64,000 bases of DNA from Abelmoschus esculentus (GCA_035048815.1 JAUCBN010000042.1:9548001-9612000), one strand, 5' to 3'; counted from the first letter of the stretch, positions 1 through 11,388 are shown. Program-made: numbers and translations. Notes: generated by a model from the letters alone, not told the origin.

Positions 1-446
1 TGTTTCGATACAGGCTAACCATCATTCAAAATTTAACTGACACCAACGGTCGACTCATTAAATACTTGAAAATAGCCGTTGGGGATTAAGGGTGTATCGA
101 TACCTGTATCGATACCAGGAGTCGTATATTTAAAATTAAAAAAATAATTTGAAATTTACCCAAGTTGTTTCGATACGAGTATCGACACATGGGTTGACAG
201 AAAGTTTTGGTATCGATCCTTGTTTCGATAACTATTCTTGATCTTAAGAACAAGCCTTGAAAAATCCCAGGTGTATCGATACCTGTCCTCATGGTATCGA
301 TATCCTCGTGTAAAAATGGCTTGTAAGGGTATTTCAATGTTCTTGATTTTGACTTAGAGGTCAACCTTTGACTTAAGAACCAAAAAGTTATTTCAAAAAT
401 GGTCCTTACATTTATTTGTTATATCAAAATCAATTTTAGTTTTACA
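1..446 (-). repeat. 3' LTR of the Sirevirus-type element (partial)
   Basis: Position 1 corresponds to 8484 in the other LTR, and the copies stay collinear to the shared inner end, which reads TGTAAAAC on the minus strand at 446. There are about 17 differences including one 1-base indel. The segment carries several copies of the palindrome-like motif GTATCGATAC. The remaining ~717 bp lie left of the window, so the target-site duplication cannot be checked. Confidence 0.93.
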
Positions 447-604
447 ATCTCCCCCTTTTTGATATAACAAAACCATTTAAAAATTTAAGTTTTGAAATAC
501 GATTTGGTTGAAAGACTCCCCCTTAATATGTGCCACTTTAAAAACAATTTTAACAAGCGATGGTTTCGAAACTTAAAGACATAAAACTTTCTCCCCCTTT
601 TTGT
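447..604 (-). promoter_or_regulatory. Cluster of three polypurine tracts
   Basis: On the minus strand, purine runs with the core AGGGGGAG occur at about 590-604, 513-524 and 448-461; the last directly abuts the 3' LTR. The abutting tract is where plus-strand DNA synthesis is primed during reverse transcription. Repeated tracts before the 3' LTR are a recognised Sirevirus trait. A fourth short match (ACTCCCCCT on the plus strand) lies at about 2785-2793. Confidence 0.85.
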
Positions 605-645
605 TAGATCAAAATCAATGATAACAAGGTAATAAAATGAAGCAA

Positions 646-1989
646 TCATAACATTAAGGATAATAGAAGTTCATAGGAAATATAATCTATAGCAAGCAAA
701 GTATCCAAAAGAAATCCAACAATAATAATAAAAACAAAGACATAGGGAAATAAGTACATATGTTCTAATATGAATGCATCATAACTAGTTTTAAGAGCTA
801 AAAGCAAAGCATAAGAAAGATCAAAAGACCAATCATCGGCCATGTCATCACCATCGAGGCCATCATCATCATCCTCATCTTCTTCATCTTCCTCTTGATC
901 TTGATTACCATCATTATTGAGTCTTCGGCTTTGATGAAGAGCTTCAAGAGATACTCTCAACGAGTGTCCTTGAGTCTCTAGGCTCATCATCATAGTGTTG
1001 ATGGCATCGAAACCCGAATTGAATTGAGTGGAAAGAGTATCAAGTTTTCCATCCATGGAATCCAAACGGGCGTTTAGAGAGTTGAACTTCGTTGTGAGAA
1101 AAGTCAACATATCAAATTGATGAAGAGGTTCCGGATCAATAAGAGCATGAAGAGGAGAAGGAGGAGCACCTCGAGTCCACTCACCATTAGAGACATAGAC
1201 AAAGTGAGCATGGTTGAGTGAAGTTTATCCAATGAGCTCTTTCAAGGATCCCACCTTGTCGAAAGAGCAATCTATTTCCAAATGCAAGAAAATGGTGCTT
1301 AGAATGCAAGCATAGGGAAAAGATTGAACAAGAGGGGTAACACGGTTTTGGATATGCCACACAATGTCCGAGAAGACGATCCGAGCAAGATTTGGTTGAA
1401 TACCATCACGGAAGCATGTGATCCAAAAACTATCAACTTGACGGATCCGAGAGTATCTACCATTTGATGGATGAATCCACCAAGAGATGATAAGATGGAG
1501 AAAGCGATCGTGTGCGTCAAGAGATGTAACCGATCCGGTGAAAGGAGCAAGAGAGTCTTCATCCTCAACACCCTTATCCTCAAGACCAAAAACATCAAGA
1601 AAAGTAGAGACATTAATCATGAAGGTCTTGCCCATGAGATAGGATTCAATAGCCACTACTTTGCTTTTGTCTGGAGATAAAATGCAATTGGCATTGGTGT
1701 AAAAGATAAGGACAAGAGTTGGAAAGAACTTACTGGTATAGGTGAGAAACCTCAAAAACTTCCACTCGATGAGTCGATCATAGTATTTAAAAGGAAACTT
1801 GTATGAGGTGATGAATTGAACGTCCACACATCTTTTCTTTTTGAGAGGATAACTCCGGAAAAGATTGTAGTTGTCTAATTTATGATTATTGTCCAAACTT
1901 TTGGCAAAGACTTTCACAAAATCAACTCGTGCAACACGAGATGATGATGAAGATCCGGCTTCGGTACGAGATCGCTTCTTTGGTACCAT
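646..1989 (-). pseudogene. Envelope-like ORF of the Sirevirus-type element, one internal stop
   Basis: One minus-strand frame starts at the ATG at 1989 and runs to 646, broken by a single TAA at 1225-1227; the stretch between that stop and the next ATG at 1110 is open in the same frame. Without the stop it would be about 447 residues. The N-terminus is basic and Ser-rich (KKRSRTEAG, then five Ser). The middle resembles the Trp/aromatic-rich domain that databases call putative plant transposon protein, common in envelope-like ORFs of plant retroelements. The second part has a coiled-coil-like stretch, a run of Asp/Glu, and a hydrophobic segment near the C-terminus (residues YVFVFIIIVGFLL) that could cross a membrane. 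Its position after pol and before the polypurine tracts fits the Sirevirus envelope-like gene. I see no clear signal peptide. Envelope function is an inference only. Confidence 0.75.
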
Positions 1990-2890
1990 GATCTAGGATG
2001 GATATAAAGATTTAGATTAGTTAAAAATAATATGTATACTTATATAATCCAATTCAGTCTTATGTGGTAATCTAACAATTCAAGGTATTTAAGAATTTTA
2101 TCAAAAAAATTTGAAAAACCATTGAAAAACTTATACGAACAAGGATTTATATTCGAAAAAAAATTGGGATTTTGAAATAATTTTGTAGGATTATCAAAAC
2201 CCATACAATAGACATTTAAAATATATTCAAGATCTAAATTTTAACAAACTAAATCCAAACGAATTTAAGGTTTTTCGAAAAAATACCTTGAGTGTGGATT
2301 AAGATGAATTGATTGATTGTGAAGCACGGATTGATGATATAGTGTTGGAGTTGATGATTGGAATCAAAACTCTCAAAGAAAACATTGAGATTTTGAGTGA
2401 AGAGCAGCGAATTTGAGAGGATTTTATAGGAGTGGCCGACTAGGGTTTTAGGAATAAGTTTGGAAGTGTTTTAATGTAATTAAAATTAGGTTTAAAGTAT
2501 TTTAAAACAGCTTCCGTCCTCGAGTATCGATACTGGTATCGAAACACACTATTTCGATACTAGCATCAAAACAGAGGTATCGAAGCAAGCATCGATGCCT
2601 GTTCTTCCCAACCAAAAGCCCAGATGTGCTGATGAACATGTATCGAAACAGGGGTTAGCTGTATCGATACCTTTGGCCTTTGCTTTGCATTTAGGCTACT
2701 AAAAGTACTAGAAATGAGTCTCTAAAACCCCTAGAAGCATGTATATGATATAATGACATATTTATTATGCATGAAAAAATTCATACTCCCCCTAGCAACA
2801 TGTATAGAAGCATCAAGATGCAAAAACAACATAGGCATGATTTAAATCAAGATTCAAGCAAAAATAAACAAAAAGATAACACTTTGGAAG
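1990..2890. other. Non-coding spacer between pol and envelope-like ORF, with palindromic motifs
   Basis: No ORF is supported here. About 2519-2670 carries at least six variants of the TATCGATA / TTTCGATA / TATCGAAA motif also seen in the LTRs. A pyrimidine run at 2785-2793 is a polypurine-tract match on the minus strand. Sireviruses are known for conserved motifs in non-coding parts, so these may be element-encoded cis signals. Confidence 0.5.
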
Positions 2891-4500
2891 TCAAGGTAGG
2901 CTAGTTAGACCTAACTCTCTCCTAAGGGTCCAAAAACGCTCCTTATCCAAAGGTTTAGTAAAGATGTTCGCTAATTGATTCAAGGTGTCAACGAACTCTA
3001 AAGCAACATCATTTTTAGACACACGATCTCTAATAAAGTGGTGTCTAATTTCTATGTGTTTAGTTCTAGAGTGTTGAATGAGGTTTTTGGTAAGACGTAT
3101 GGCACTAGTATTATCACACTTGAGAGGTATGGTTTTAACTTTAATACCATAATCTAAGAGTTGTTGCTTCATCCATAAAACTTGTGCACAACAACTCCCT
3201 AAGGATATATGCTCCGCCTCGGTGGTAGATAGAGCTACACTATTTTGTTTCTTAGAGAACCAAAATATGAGCATACTACCTAGGAATTGACAAATTCCGG
3301 AAGTACTTTTCCTATCTATCTTACAACCTCTATAATCTGCATCTGAATAGGCATGAAGATCAAAAGAAGAAGCTTTAGGATACCAAAGACCTAAACAAGG
3401 TGTATCTCTAAGGTACCTAAAAATTCTCTTAATGGCTACAAGGTGTGATTCTCTAGGACTAGCTTGGAACCTAGCACACAAGCAAACACTAAACATGATA
3501 TCCGGTCTACTTGCGGTAAGGTAAAGCAAAGAACCTATCATGGATCTATATAATTTAGATTCAACACACTTACCTCCTTCATCCTTGTCAAGCTTAGTGG
3601 AAGAGCTCATAGGAGTGGCTTGAGGTTTGACATGCTCTAAGCCAAACTTCTTGAGCATATCTTTGATTTACTTGGCTTGATTTGATTGATGAAGTTGCCA
3701 TCCTTCTTTTGCTTGATTTGGAGTCCAAAAAAGAATAAGAGTTCTCCCATCATGCTCATCTCGAATTCACCTTGCATAAGCTTAGAAAATTCTTGACAAT
3801 AACATTCATTAGTAGATCCAAAAATTATATCATCAACATAAATTTGAATCACTAAGATGTCATTTTTAAATCTTTTTATAAAAAGTGTAGTGTCCACCTT
3901 CTCCTTTTCAAAACCATTTTCTATTAAAATATTTGAAAGCCTTTCATACTAAGCTCTAGGAGCTTGTTTTAAACCATATAAGGCTTTTGTTAGTTTAAAA
4001 GCATGGTTTGGAAACTTTGGATTTTCAAAACCCGGTGGTTGTTCAACATACCCTTCTTCATTTATAAAACCATTTAAGAAAGCGCTTTTGAAATCCATTT
4101 GAAAAAGCTTGAAGTCATGATAACATGCAAATGCAAGTAGCATCCTAATGGCTTCTATTCAGCTACGGGTGCATAAGTTTCAACGAAATCTATTCCTTCC
4201 TCTAGAGTGTAACCTTGAGCAACTAATCTAGCTTTGTTTCTCACTATGTTTCCACTCTCATCTAATTTGTTTCTAAAAACCCATTTAGTCTCTATAGTAG
4301 ATTTATTACTAGGCCTATCAACTAATGTGCATACATTACTTCTCTCAAATTGATTTAACTCCTCTTGCATAGCCAAAATCCAATAATCATCATCTAAGGC
4401 TTCATTAAAATTTTTGGGCTCTATGTATGAGATAAATGCAAAATGATTCATTAATCTAAGAGAAGAACGAGTAGTTACCCCCTTGGATGGATCACCCAAG
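2891..4500 (-). pseudogene. Copia reverse transcriptase and RNase H, broken
   Basis: The RT domain (RVT_2 type) begins in the frame ending at 4155 with TKWVFRNKLDESG and RLVAQGY. It continues in another frame at 4143-3949 (DFKSAFLNG, LYGLKQAPRA) and 3897-3637, which holds the catalytic YVDD box followed by IIFGST. RNase H follows in a third frame at 3658-2891, with YLTASRPDI, YSDADYRGC, RKSTSG and ALSTTEAEH, ending about GLTSLP. All the usual copia landmarks are present in order, so most of the domain survives. The reading frame changes near 4150 and 3650 and a stop lies near 3946, so no complete polymerase could be made. RNase H acts in the virus-like particle to remove the RNA template. Confidence 0.93.
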
Positions 4501-5963
4501 ATTTCACCACTTTTGACATAGTTGAACTCCCTTGGGTAGCTCACTTCCTTTTCTTCAAGCTTTACATTTCCTAAAGCTTCTATTGGAGGATCTTGTGCTT
4601 CCTCATTGCTTGTAACCTCATCCACCTTTGATGCTTGTCCATCATCAATGGTTTCAATAATTCCTACATCATCATCATCACAAGAATCCTTCCTAGGAAG
4701 GAGGTTATCATCGAAAACCACATGTATTGACTCTTCTACAATTAAGGTTCTTTTGTTGAAAACTCTATAAGCCTTAGAATTTGAAGAATAACCAAGAAAA
4801 ATAGATTCATCACTTTTTGCATTAAATTTACCCAAATTGTCTTTTCCATTATTTAAAACAAAACACTTGCATCCAAAAGGATGAAAATAGTTAATGTTAG
4901 GCTTTTTAGATTTTAAAATCTCATAAGGAGTTTTCTTTAAAATAGTCCTAATCATTACTCGATTTATAATATAACAAGAAGTGTTTGTGGCTTTCGCCCA
5001 AAAGTACTTAGGTAAATTGCTTTCACAAAGCATGGCTCTAGCCATTTCTTCTAGAGTTCTATTCTTCCTCTCAACTACCCCATTTTGTTCAGGAGTGCAA
5101 GGAGCCGAAAAATTGTGGGTAATCCCATTTTCATTACAAAAATTCTCAAAACCAAGATTTTAAAATTCCGTTCCATGATCACTTCTAATATGAGAAATTC
5201 TTTGATCAAGATCATTTTGAGAGATGTTTGAAAATGTGATGAATTTTTCTAAGGCTTCATCTTTAGTACTCAAAAATAGAACCCAAGTGTATCTAGAGTA
5301 ATCATCACCAATAACAAAAGCATATGATTTTCCACCTAAGCTAGTAGTCCTAATAGGTCCAAAGAGATCTATATGGATCAATTGTAATACTCTACTAGTT
5401 GAAACATCATTAATAGATTTAAAAGAAACTCTCTTTTGCTTACCCTTAGCACATGCATCACAAAATTTATCAAGGGAAAACTTGAGCTTAGGTAAACCTT
5501 TAACTAGATTTTGGGAGGCTAGTTTCTCTATAACACTTATGCTAGCATGCCCTAATTTTCTATGTCATAATCATGCATCATTTTCATCATTAGCAACTAA
5601 GCATGCATGAGAAAAATTAATGTCATCTAGATGCACCATGTAAATATTTCTTATGCGATGACCTATGAGCATTATTCTACTGGATTCTATGTCAATTATT
5701 TTGCAACCACTCTTATCAAAAGAGACATAGAAACCTTTATCACACAATTGACTAATGCTCAACAAATTATGCTTAAGACCATCAACAAGCAAGACATTTT
5801 CAATGAAAATAGAGGAGTGATTACCAATAGAGCCAATACCCTTAATTTGACCTTTGGAGTTGTCACTAAAAGTCACTACTCCACCCTTTTTGAGCTCTAA
5901 CTCCTTAAATCGTCCCTTGTCTCCGGTCATATGTCTTGAGCATCCACTATCAAGGTACCACAT
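4501..5963 (-). pseudogene. Copia protease end, GAG-pre-integrase and integrase, broken
   Basis: The frame opening at 5963 carries the aspartic protease signature DSGCSRHMTG. Two TGA codons near 5571 and 5565 interrupt the GAG-pre-integrase region, where the sequence then reads HRKLGHAS, the His part of the integrase zinc domain. The catalytic core has the first Asp in HIDLFGP (near 5370) and the second in RSDHG (near 5170). A TAA at 5160-5162 then breaks it before the Glu in VVERKN (near 5070). The C-terminal part (5045 onward) includes the FLGYSSNSKAYRV motif and an acidic linker into RT. The two TGAs look like former TGG codons, that is G-to-A changes. Integrase would join the cDNA to the host chromosome; this copy cannot encode a full one. 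Confidence 0.9.
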
Positions 5964-6037
5964 GTTTTGACTTGAAGCTTTGTCCTTGAAGCAATGCTCA
6001 ACCTACAAACAAAGATTTATTGTTTGATTTTTGGTAC

Positions 6038-7741
6038 CTAAACCATTTTGGGTCCATGAGTGTTAGTTCCTAAAATCTTGGTTCCCTTGGGAATCCAAGA
6101 AGCAATGGCATTCAAATTATTTGAGACAATGAGTTCTTTAGGAACCCAAACACTCCTAATCTTTCTATGCCTAGAATGCCTTTGAAAATTTCTTTGCTTG
6201 TGGTCATGAAAATTCTTTTTCACGTGGTTGGGTTTTGAAGAGCTTCCTTTTTCAAAAGTTGAACTCCCAACCACTTTGATTTGTTCCTTAAGCTCATTCA
6301 CCACCTTGTGGTGATTTTCACTCAAGCTAGAAATAAGGTTGTTCAAATCAACATTTTCTTTTTGAAAAAATTTTAAATTATCACTTAAATCAACAACCTC
6401 TACTTCCAAATTCAAAATTGTTTTTTTCAAAGAATCGTTTTTCATTTCTAAATCAGAAATAGTTTTCTTGCTTTTCAAAATTGATTCTTTGAACTTTAAA
6501 ATCAACTCATCATATAAATCTTGTAATTTATCATAAGCATCATAAGGTTCATCATAAGATATTTCATTACAAGATGGTTGAAGGGTTACCTTAGGCTCCT
6601 CAAGAGCCATGAGACACAAGTTGGCTACTTCGTTGTCCTCATCGGATGATGATTCCTCATCACTCCAAGTTACAACGTGAGCCCTTTGTTTCTTCTTCTT
6701 CTCAAAAACCTTCTTTTTGTATAAAGGGCAATCGGTCCTAATGTGGCCGGGCTTCTTGCATTCATAGAAAATGATTTAATCTTTCTCCTCTTCTTTTCCC
6801 TTTGCCTTGAAGTCCTATTTTCTTTGGAATCTTCTATTTCTATTTGCCCTCATAAGCCTAGTGAATCTTTTGGCCACCATGGTTAATTCCTCTAGCTCTT
6901 CTTCTTCACTAGTATCCACTTCTTCTTGTGAACATGAAGCTTTAAGAGCAATCCCTTGCTTCTTTTTCTCAACTTCACTCTTTTCAATCTTCACATCTTC
7001 CTTCTTTTTCTCCTCTTCTCTTACTTTCTTCATGATCTCATGGGTGAGAAGAGATCCCACAAGAGCATCAAGTTTGAGAGTCTTGAGGTCCTTGGCTTCT
7101 ATGATAGCCGTCCTCTTGCTATCCCAAGACTCGAGAAGAGAGTAGATAAGCTTTCGAACAAGCTTTTCTTCCGGGATGATCTCACTGAAACCCTTGAGAC
7201 CATTTACAATCATCGAGAATCTATCGAACATTTTGGTGATGTCTTTATCCGACTCCATCTTGAAGTTCTCATAACTTAGATTGAGTAGACCAATTTTAGT
7301 TTCCTTAACATCATTGGTGCCTTCATAGGTAGTCTCCAAAGAGTCCCAAACTTCTTTGGCACTTGTACATGAAGATATCTTTGAGTAGATATCGGGTCCT
7401 AGTGCATAAAAGAGAATGTGGAGAGCTTTATCATTTGTGGATATTCTCCTTATTTCTTCATTGGTCATCTCATTTCTTCTCTTTGGTACTTGTCGGTCTC
7501 CTTCTTGCTTCATTGGGATTGAGGGTCCATCTTCGATTATATCCCAAAAGATATAGTCATTTGAGTTGATGAATAGCCTCATCCTATTCTTCCAATAGGG
7601 ATAATTGTCCTTATTGAACAAGGGCGGCTTAGTGATAGAGTGTGATTCATTCCATGAACCAGAGGTGGAGGCCATTGAATTTAGACTTGTAGACTTGATC
7701 AACTGCCTTGGATCTTCTTTGGTAGATGTGAATCTATTCAA
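6038..7741 (-). pseudogene. Copia gag (capsid and nucleocapsid), broken
   Basis: The minus-strand frame from the ATG at 7741 encodes the capsid part, with the plant gag landmarks NYPYWKNRMRLFI and KEVWDSLETTYEG. Stops at 6815-6817 (TAG) and 6776-6778 (TAA) interrupt it; the same frame then stays open to 6038. A nucleocapsid zinc knuckle lies at 6728-6769, but its first Cys is Phe (TTC where TGC is expected), leaving F-X2-C-X4-H-X4-C. A Lys-rich and acidic Ser-rich stretch and a coiled-coil-like region with many K/E/L residues follow. The frame shifts between 6038 and 5963 before the protease. Gag would form the particle and bind the RNA; this copy is defective in both parts. Confidence 0.9.
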
Positions 7742-7747
7742 AGATTA

Positions 7748-7760
7748 GGCTCTAATACCA
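7748..7760 (-). other. Primer-binding site, tRNA-iMet type
   Basis: On the minus strand this reads TGGTATTAGAGCC, one base away from the usual plant copia site complementary to the 3' end of initiator tRNA-Met (TGGTATCAGAGC). It lies five bases inside the end of the 5' LTR, as expected for priming of minus-strand cDNA. Confidence 0.92.
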
Positions 7761-7765
7761 ACTTT

Positions 7766-8928
7766 TGAGTTGATCAATCTTGAAGTGTGGCCAAGAGGGG
7801 GGTGAATTGGCACTTAAAATTTTGAGTTGGAAATTTTTGGTAAAAAGCTAGAATTTAAAGGACACGAGATTTATAGTGGTTCAAGCTTCAAACAAGCTCT
7901 ACATCCACTATCTTAGCTCCCACTAAGGATTTTGAAACCAATTCACTAATGAATTCAACCTTTTTCTCTGTTCAAGGGATAACCGTTATAATTCGAATCA
8001 ATTCTTCTACCCAAGAATTCATTCAATCCTCACAAGATAATAGAAGAGATAAATAGGCAAATAAAGGTTCTCTCACAAGAAATATATTGCCCCAATTACA
8101 AACAAACTCTCCCCAAACTCAGATTACAAAAGATCAAAGTGAAATTACAAGAGTTGGGAGCAAGAATATGCAATGAAGTGCTTTGAGTTGGATTTATGTG
8201 CTTGGATGTTGCTTGAAGATCAGTGGTTGCTTAATGCTTTTGAAAATACTTCTTTTTATACCTTGTCATTGATTTCTAACCGTTGAGGTTGTTGGGAAAG
8301 TAAATATGGACGTTGGAGCTTCATCTTTCCATCATAAATGTACTCTGCAGCAGGTGGTATCGAAACACGGGGTACCTGTTTTGAAACATGCTAAGAAAAG
8401 AAAGAGTCGTTGTGCATTTAATAAGGAGTGTATCGATACCTGTTTCGATACAAAAAGTTTCTGTGATGCTAGGTATCGAACCTTGTTTCGATACAGACTA
8501 ACCATCATTCAAAATTTAACTAACACCAACGGTCGACTCATTAAATGCTTGAAAATAACCATTGGGGATTAAGGGTGTATCGATACCTATATCGATACCA
8601 GGAATCGTATATTTAAAATTAAAAAATAATTTGAAATTTACCCAAGTTGTTTCGATACAAGTATCGAAACATGGGTTGGCAGAAAGTTTTGGTATCGATC
8701 CTTGTTTCGATAACTATTCTTGATCTTAAGAACAAGCCTTGAAAAATCCCAAGTGTATCGATACCTGTCCTCATGGTATCGATACCCTCTTGTAAAAATA
8801 GCTTGTAAGGGTATTTCAAAGTTCTTGGTTTTGACTTAGAGGTCAACCTTTGACTTAAGAACCAAAAAGTTATTTCAAAAATGGTCCTTACATTTATTTG
8901 TTATATCAAAATCAATTTTAGTTTTACA
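7766..8928 (-). repeat. 5' LTR of the Sirevirus-type element, full length (1163 bp)
   Basis: On the minus strand it starts TGTAAAAC at 8928 and ends ACTCA at 7766, next to the primer site. A TATA-like sequence TATAAAAA lies at 8253-8260 on the minus strand and could set the element's transcription start. Between 8345 and 8790 there are about eight clusters of the motif GTATCGATACC / GTTTCGATAC, often as two half-palindromes separated by a few bases. The same LTR family recurs, diverged, at 60190-61486. Confidence 0.93.
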
Positions 8929-10142
8929 CTTGTTTACTTAGGCTCTCTTTTTATCCTTGTAGAAAAATAAAGGCACTCGGGACTACATTTGGAGCAAGGA
9001 AACCAATGGGAAAGGTTACTTCAAATTTGGTATGTTTTGACAAATAAGTTGAGGGCTTGGCAATGTGTAAACCCAACCTATGTGAGGAGTGTGAACTTAA
9101 ACTTTGGTTTATGTTGAAATAAGACCTATGTTGCTTGATTGTTAATTGATGGACTATGGTATTGTTTGGATTGTTGAAGCATGTACTTGCATGATCATTA
9201 AGACTTTAATCATGTTCTAGGTAGCATGCCTATAGTTTGCTTGATATTCTTGACGTTGATAATCATGTGTTATATGTTGTTAATTATGCCTAGGACTTAT
9301 GCATATAAATGGTAGTGTTTAAGGGTTTTGTATTGAGTCGTTAGTGTTCACTTAGCGTGACGGAACTTTCGGGTTCCAGACCCAAAGTTTCGAAACCTTA
9401 ATGAAGGTTCTGAAACCTTTGTCAAATAGTTTTGAAACCTTTAGGAAGGTTTCGAAACCTTGCGTGCAATTTCAATTCTGGAAAGTTACTGGACGCAAAA
9501 AGTTTCAAAACCTTCAGGGAAGTTTCGAAACCTTTTAAAAAAATTTTCAAAACCTTTATGAAATTTTTCGAAACCTTTGACTACCAGAAATTGATAGTTG
9601 TCGAAAATTATACTTTAGTCTCGGATACCTTCCTCTGTTCAATTAGGGTACCTACAGATGCTATTTTGAGCTGAAATTTCATATGGATGCATAAAGTTGA
9701 TTTAATTTCAAGATGGATAACTAAATTTGGACGAAGTCCTTGTAATTTTAAATATTTACATTTTGGTCCCTAAATTAGAGAAACATGCAATTGATGATGT
9801 TAGAATGATCCCTTTGACTTGAAATTTACCGTGAAGGATACTTGTGTGTTTAATTGAACTTGGATGAAAAGAATTTCTACTTTGTTATTAGAATTTAAAA
9901 GTTTTACATTTTAGTCCTTGATTTACTTAAGTGTTTAACCGGATCTTTGTTTATGATCGGATTGTTTCCGTTAATTCCTTGTATGAGACCTTGACATGTA
10001 GGAATAAAATTATGCATCTAGAAGAAAAAAATATAACGGTTTCAAGGTTATTTATCAAATCGGACCTTCACGGGTTTGGTTTGATATTCTCCGTGTAACC
10101 CATTAGTGACGGTTCCGTCTAGACCGGGCTAAGGGGGTTACA
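8929..10142 (-). repeat. Ty3-gypsy LTR, partial
   Basis: Read from 10142 on the minus strand it begins TGTAACCCCC, then CGGTCTAGACGG and GTTACACGGA. This start matches the one at 33903 (plus strand), which has CTGGTCTAGACG and GTTACACGGA at the same spacing, so both are LTR starts of related gypsy elements in opposite orientation. The part at 9390-9585 carries about eight copies of GTTTCGAAACCTT-like motifs. The copia LTR at 8928 abuts it, so the copia element probably inserted into it. No coding sequence is seen. Confidence 0.7.
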
Positions 10143-11366
10143 TGGTATAAAACATATGTATGTGATAGTTTTCTTTCTTAGACATGAAACTACATCGCAG
10201 AGATGGCCAAGTAAGAAAATAGATACTGAATTGTAGATAAAGTACCCGCCACGGCAATACTTTGGAGGTCGCGTCAACAGCGTAAAAGATAACAACTGGT
10301 GCTCGATAGAGAGAGAAAAAGATATCGATCTTAACAGACAAAGAGCAAGAGAAAGAAGAATCCCAGTTAGGACGTTGAGCCCTGGTTAAATTCAACCGCA
10401 GGAAAGAAGAGATATTTTAGGAAATAAGAATAAATTAATATAATTTAATTAGGAATTACATTTCTTTCCCTTTTAGAACTCTTTCCTTGCATAGAAAGCT
10501 CAACTTAGGGCTTTACCTATATAAAACACATATTAGGTTTAGGTTTAGTGTGGGGTCGAGACATATTCTCTCTTTTATATACCTTTAGCGCCGACTATAT
10601 CATGTTCTAAACCTTTCGGAGGTTGAAGTTGTTTGTGGAGAATTTGGGGAAGAAGGTTATGTTATGTTTGATGCTTATTAATACAAAACTTATTTCATAG
10701 TTTATTCTCTCTTGGTATTGACTCTTCTTGCATATGAGCTCGAAAGATAAGTATGTGAAAAAAACTTATTTGCCTAGCATCGGGACATGTAAGTTCACAA
10801 AACGAGAGAATACGATCTTTGCTCATGGGCATTGACTAATCGGGTTGAGAGATTAACCGCCCAGGATTTCAGCGACTAATAAGATTCATGTGTTTAGTTG
10901 TTGTCCGCCCTTGATTCACGTTGGAAGGGATTATCAAGATGTGGGTTTCAACAGTTCTCTTCGCTTAGGGATAAGGAAGAAGACATACAAGGATGCTTTG
11001 TCGAACTATAGAATGTTGAATTATCGACAACATATAACCTCATCTAGGCAGCTGCGGCGATCCTTTGTATGATCCGCCCAGGCAACAATTTAACCAATTA
11101 CATTAATAAGTGGATATTTAACACAACTGGATTCTCCTATACAAAGCATTCATTTTATCCTCGCTTCTATTATCTTCTTATTTCGTTATTTAATTTTACG
11201 TTTCATTTTTTTAGTTATAACTCAATTCTTCAATTTATTTTTGTTTTTAGTTTTTATAGTGCAGTCATAAGAAGTAGTGAAGTCGACTCAGTCTCTATGG
11301 GTTCGATAACCTAAAGTATTACAATCTGACAAATGTGGAATTAATAGGACTCTATAGTCTCTATCA
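10143..11366 (+). repeat. 5' LTR of Athila-like gypsy element 1
   Basis: The right end is firm: 11262-11366 is repeated at 12661-12769 with about 84% identity, and a primer-binding site follows five bases later. A TATA-like sequence CTATATAAAA lies at 10518-10527. The left end is placed at the neighbouring LTR boundary by convenience; I cannot see a second copy of it. Confidence 0.65.
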
Positions 11367-11370
11367 GATT

Positions 11371-11388
11371 TGGCACCATTGCCGGGGA
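11371..11388 (+). other. Primer-binding site, Athila (tRNA-Asp) type
   Basis: The sequence TGGCACCATTGCCGGGGA is a close match to the site known from Athila-type elements, complementary to the 3' end of tRNA-Asp, with A for G and A for G changes. It lies just inside the LTR end. Confidence 0.85.

Larger units (their letters stand above)
1..8928 (-). mobile_element. Sirevirus-type Ty1-copia retrotransposon, left end outside window
   Basis: Read on the minus strand the order is 5' LTR, primer-binding site, gag, protease, integrase, reverse transcriptase-RNase H, envelope-like ORF, polypurine tracts, 3' LTR. Integrase before RT is the copia order. An extra ORF after pol and several polypurine tracts before the 3' LTR are known Sirevirus traits. 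About 717 bp of the 3' LTR should lie outside the window, so the full element would be about 9.6 kb. The two LTRs differ at about 17 of 446 comparable positions (my count, ~3.8%), so the insertion is moderately recent. Coding capacity is lost through several stops and frameshifts; it could only move with proteins from other copies. Confidence 0.92.

Noticed and set aside
6807..7569. Plus-strand ORFs over the copia gag region
   Set aside because: They are antisense to a clear gag frame and show only Ser/Leu/Phe-rich translation.
1..8928. An intact, autonomously mobile retrotransposon
   Set aside because: Gag, integrase and RT all contain stops or frame changes, though LTRs, primer site and polypurine tract are preserved.
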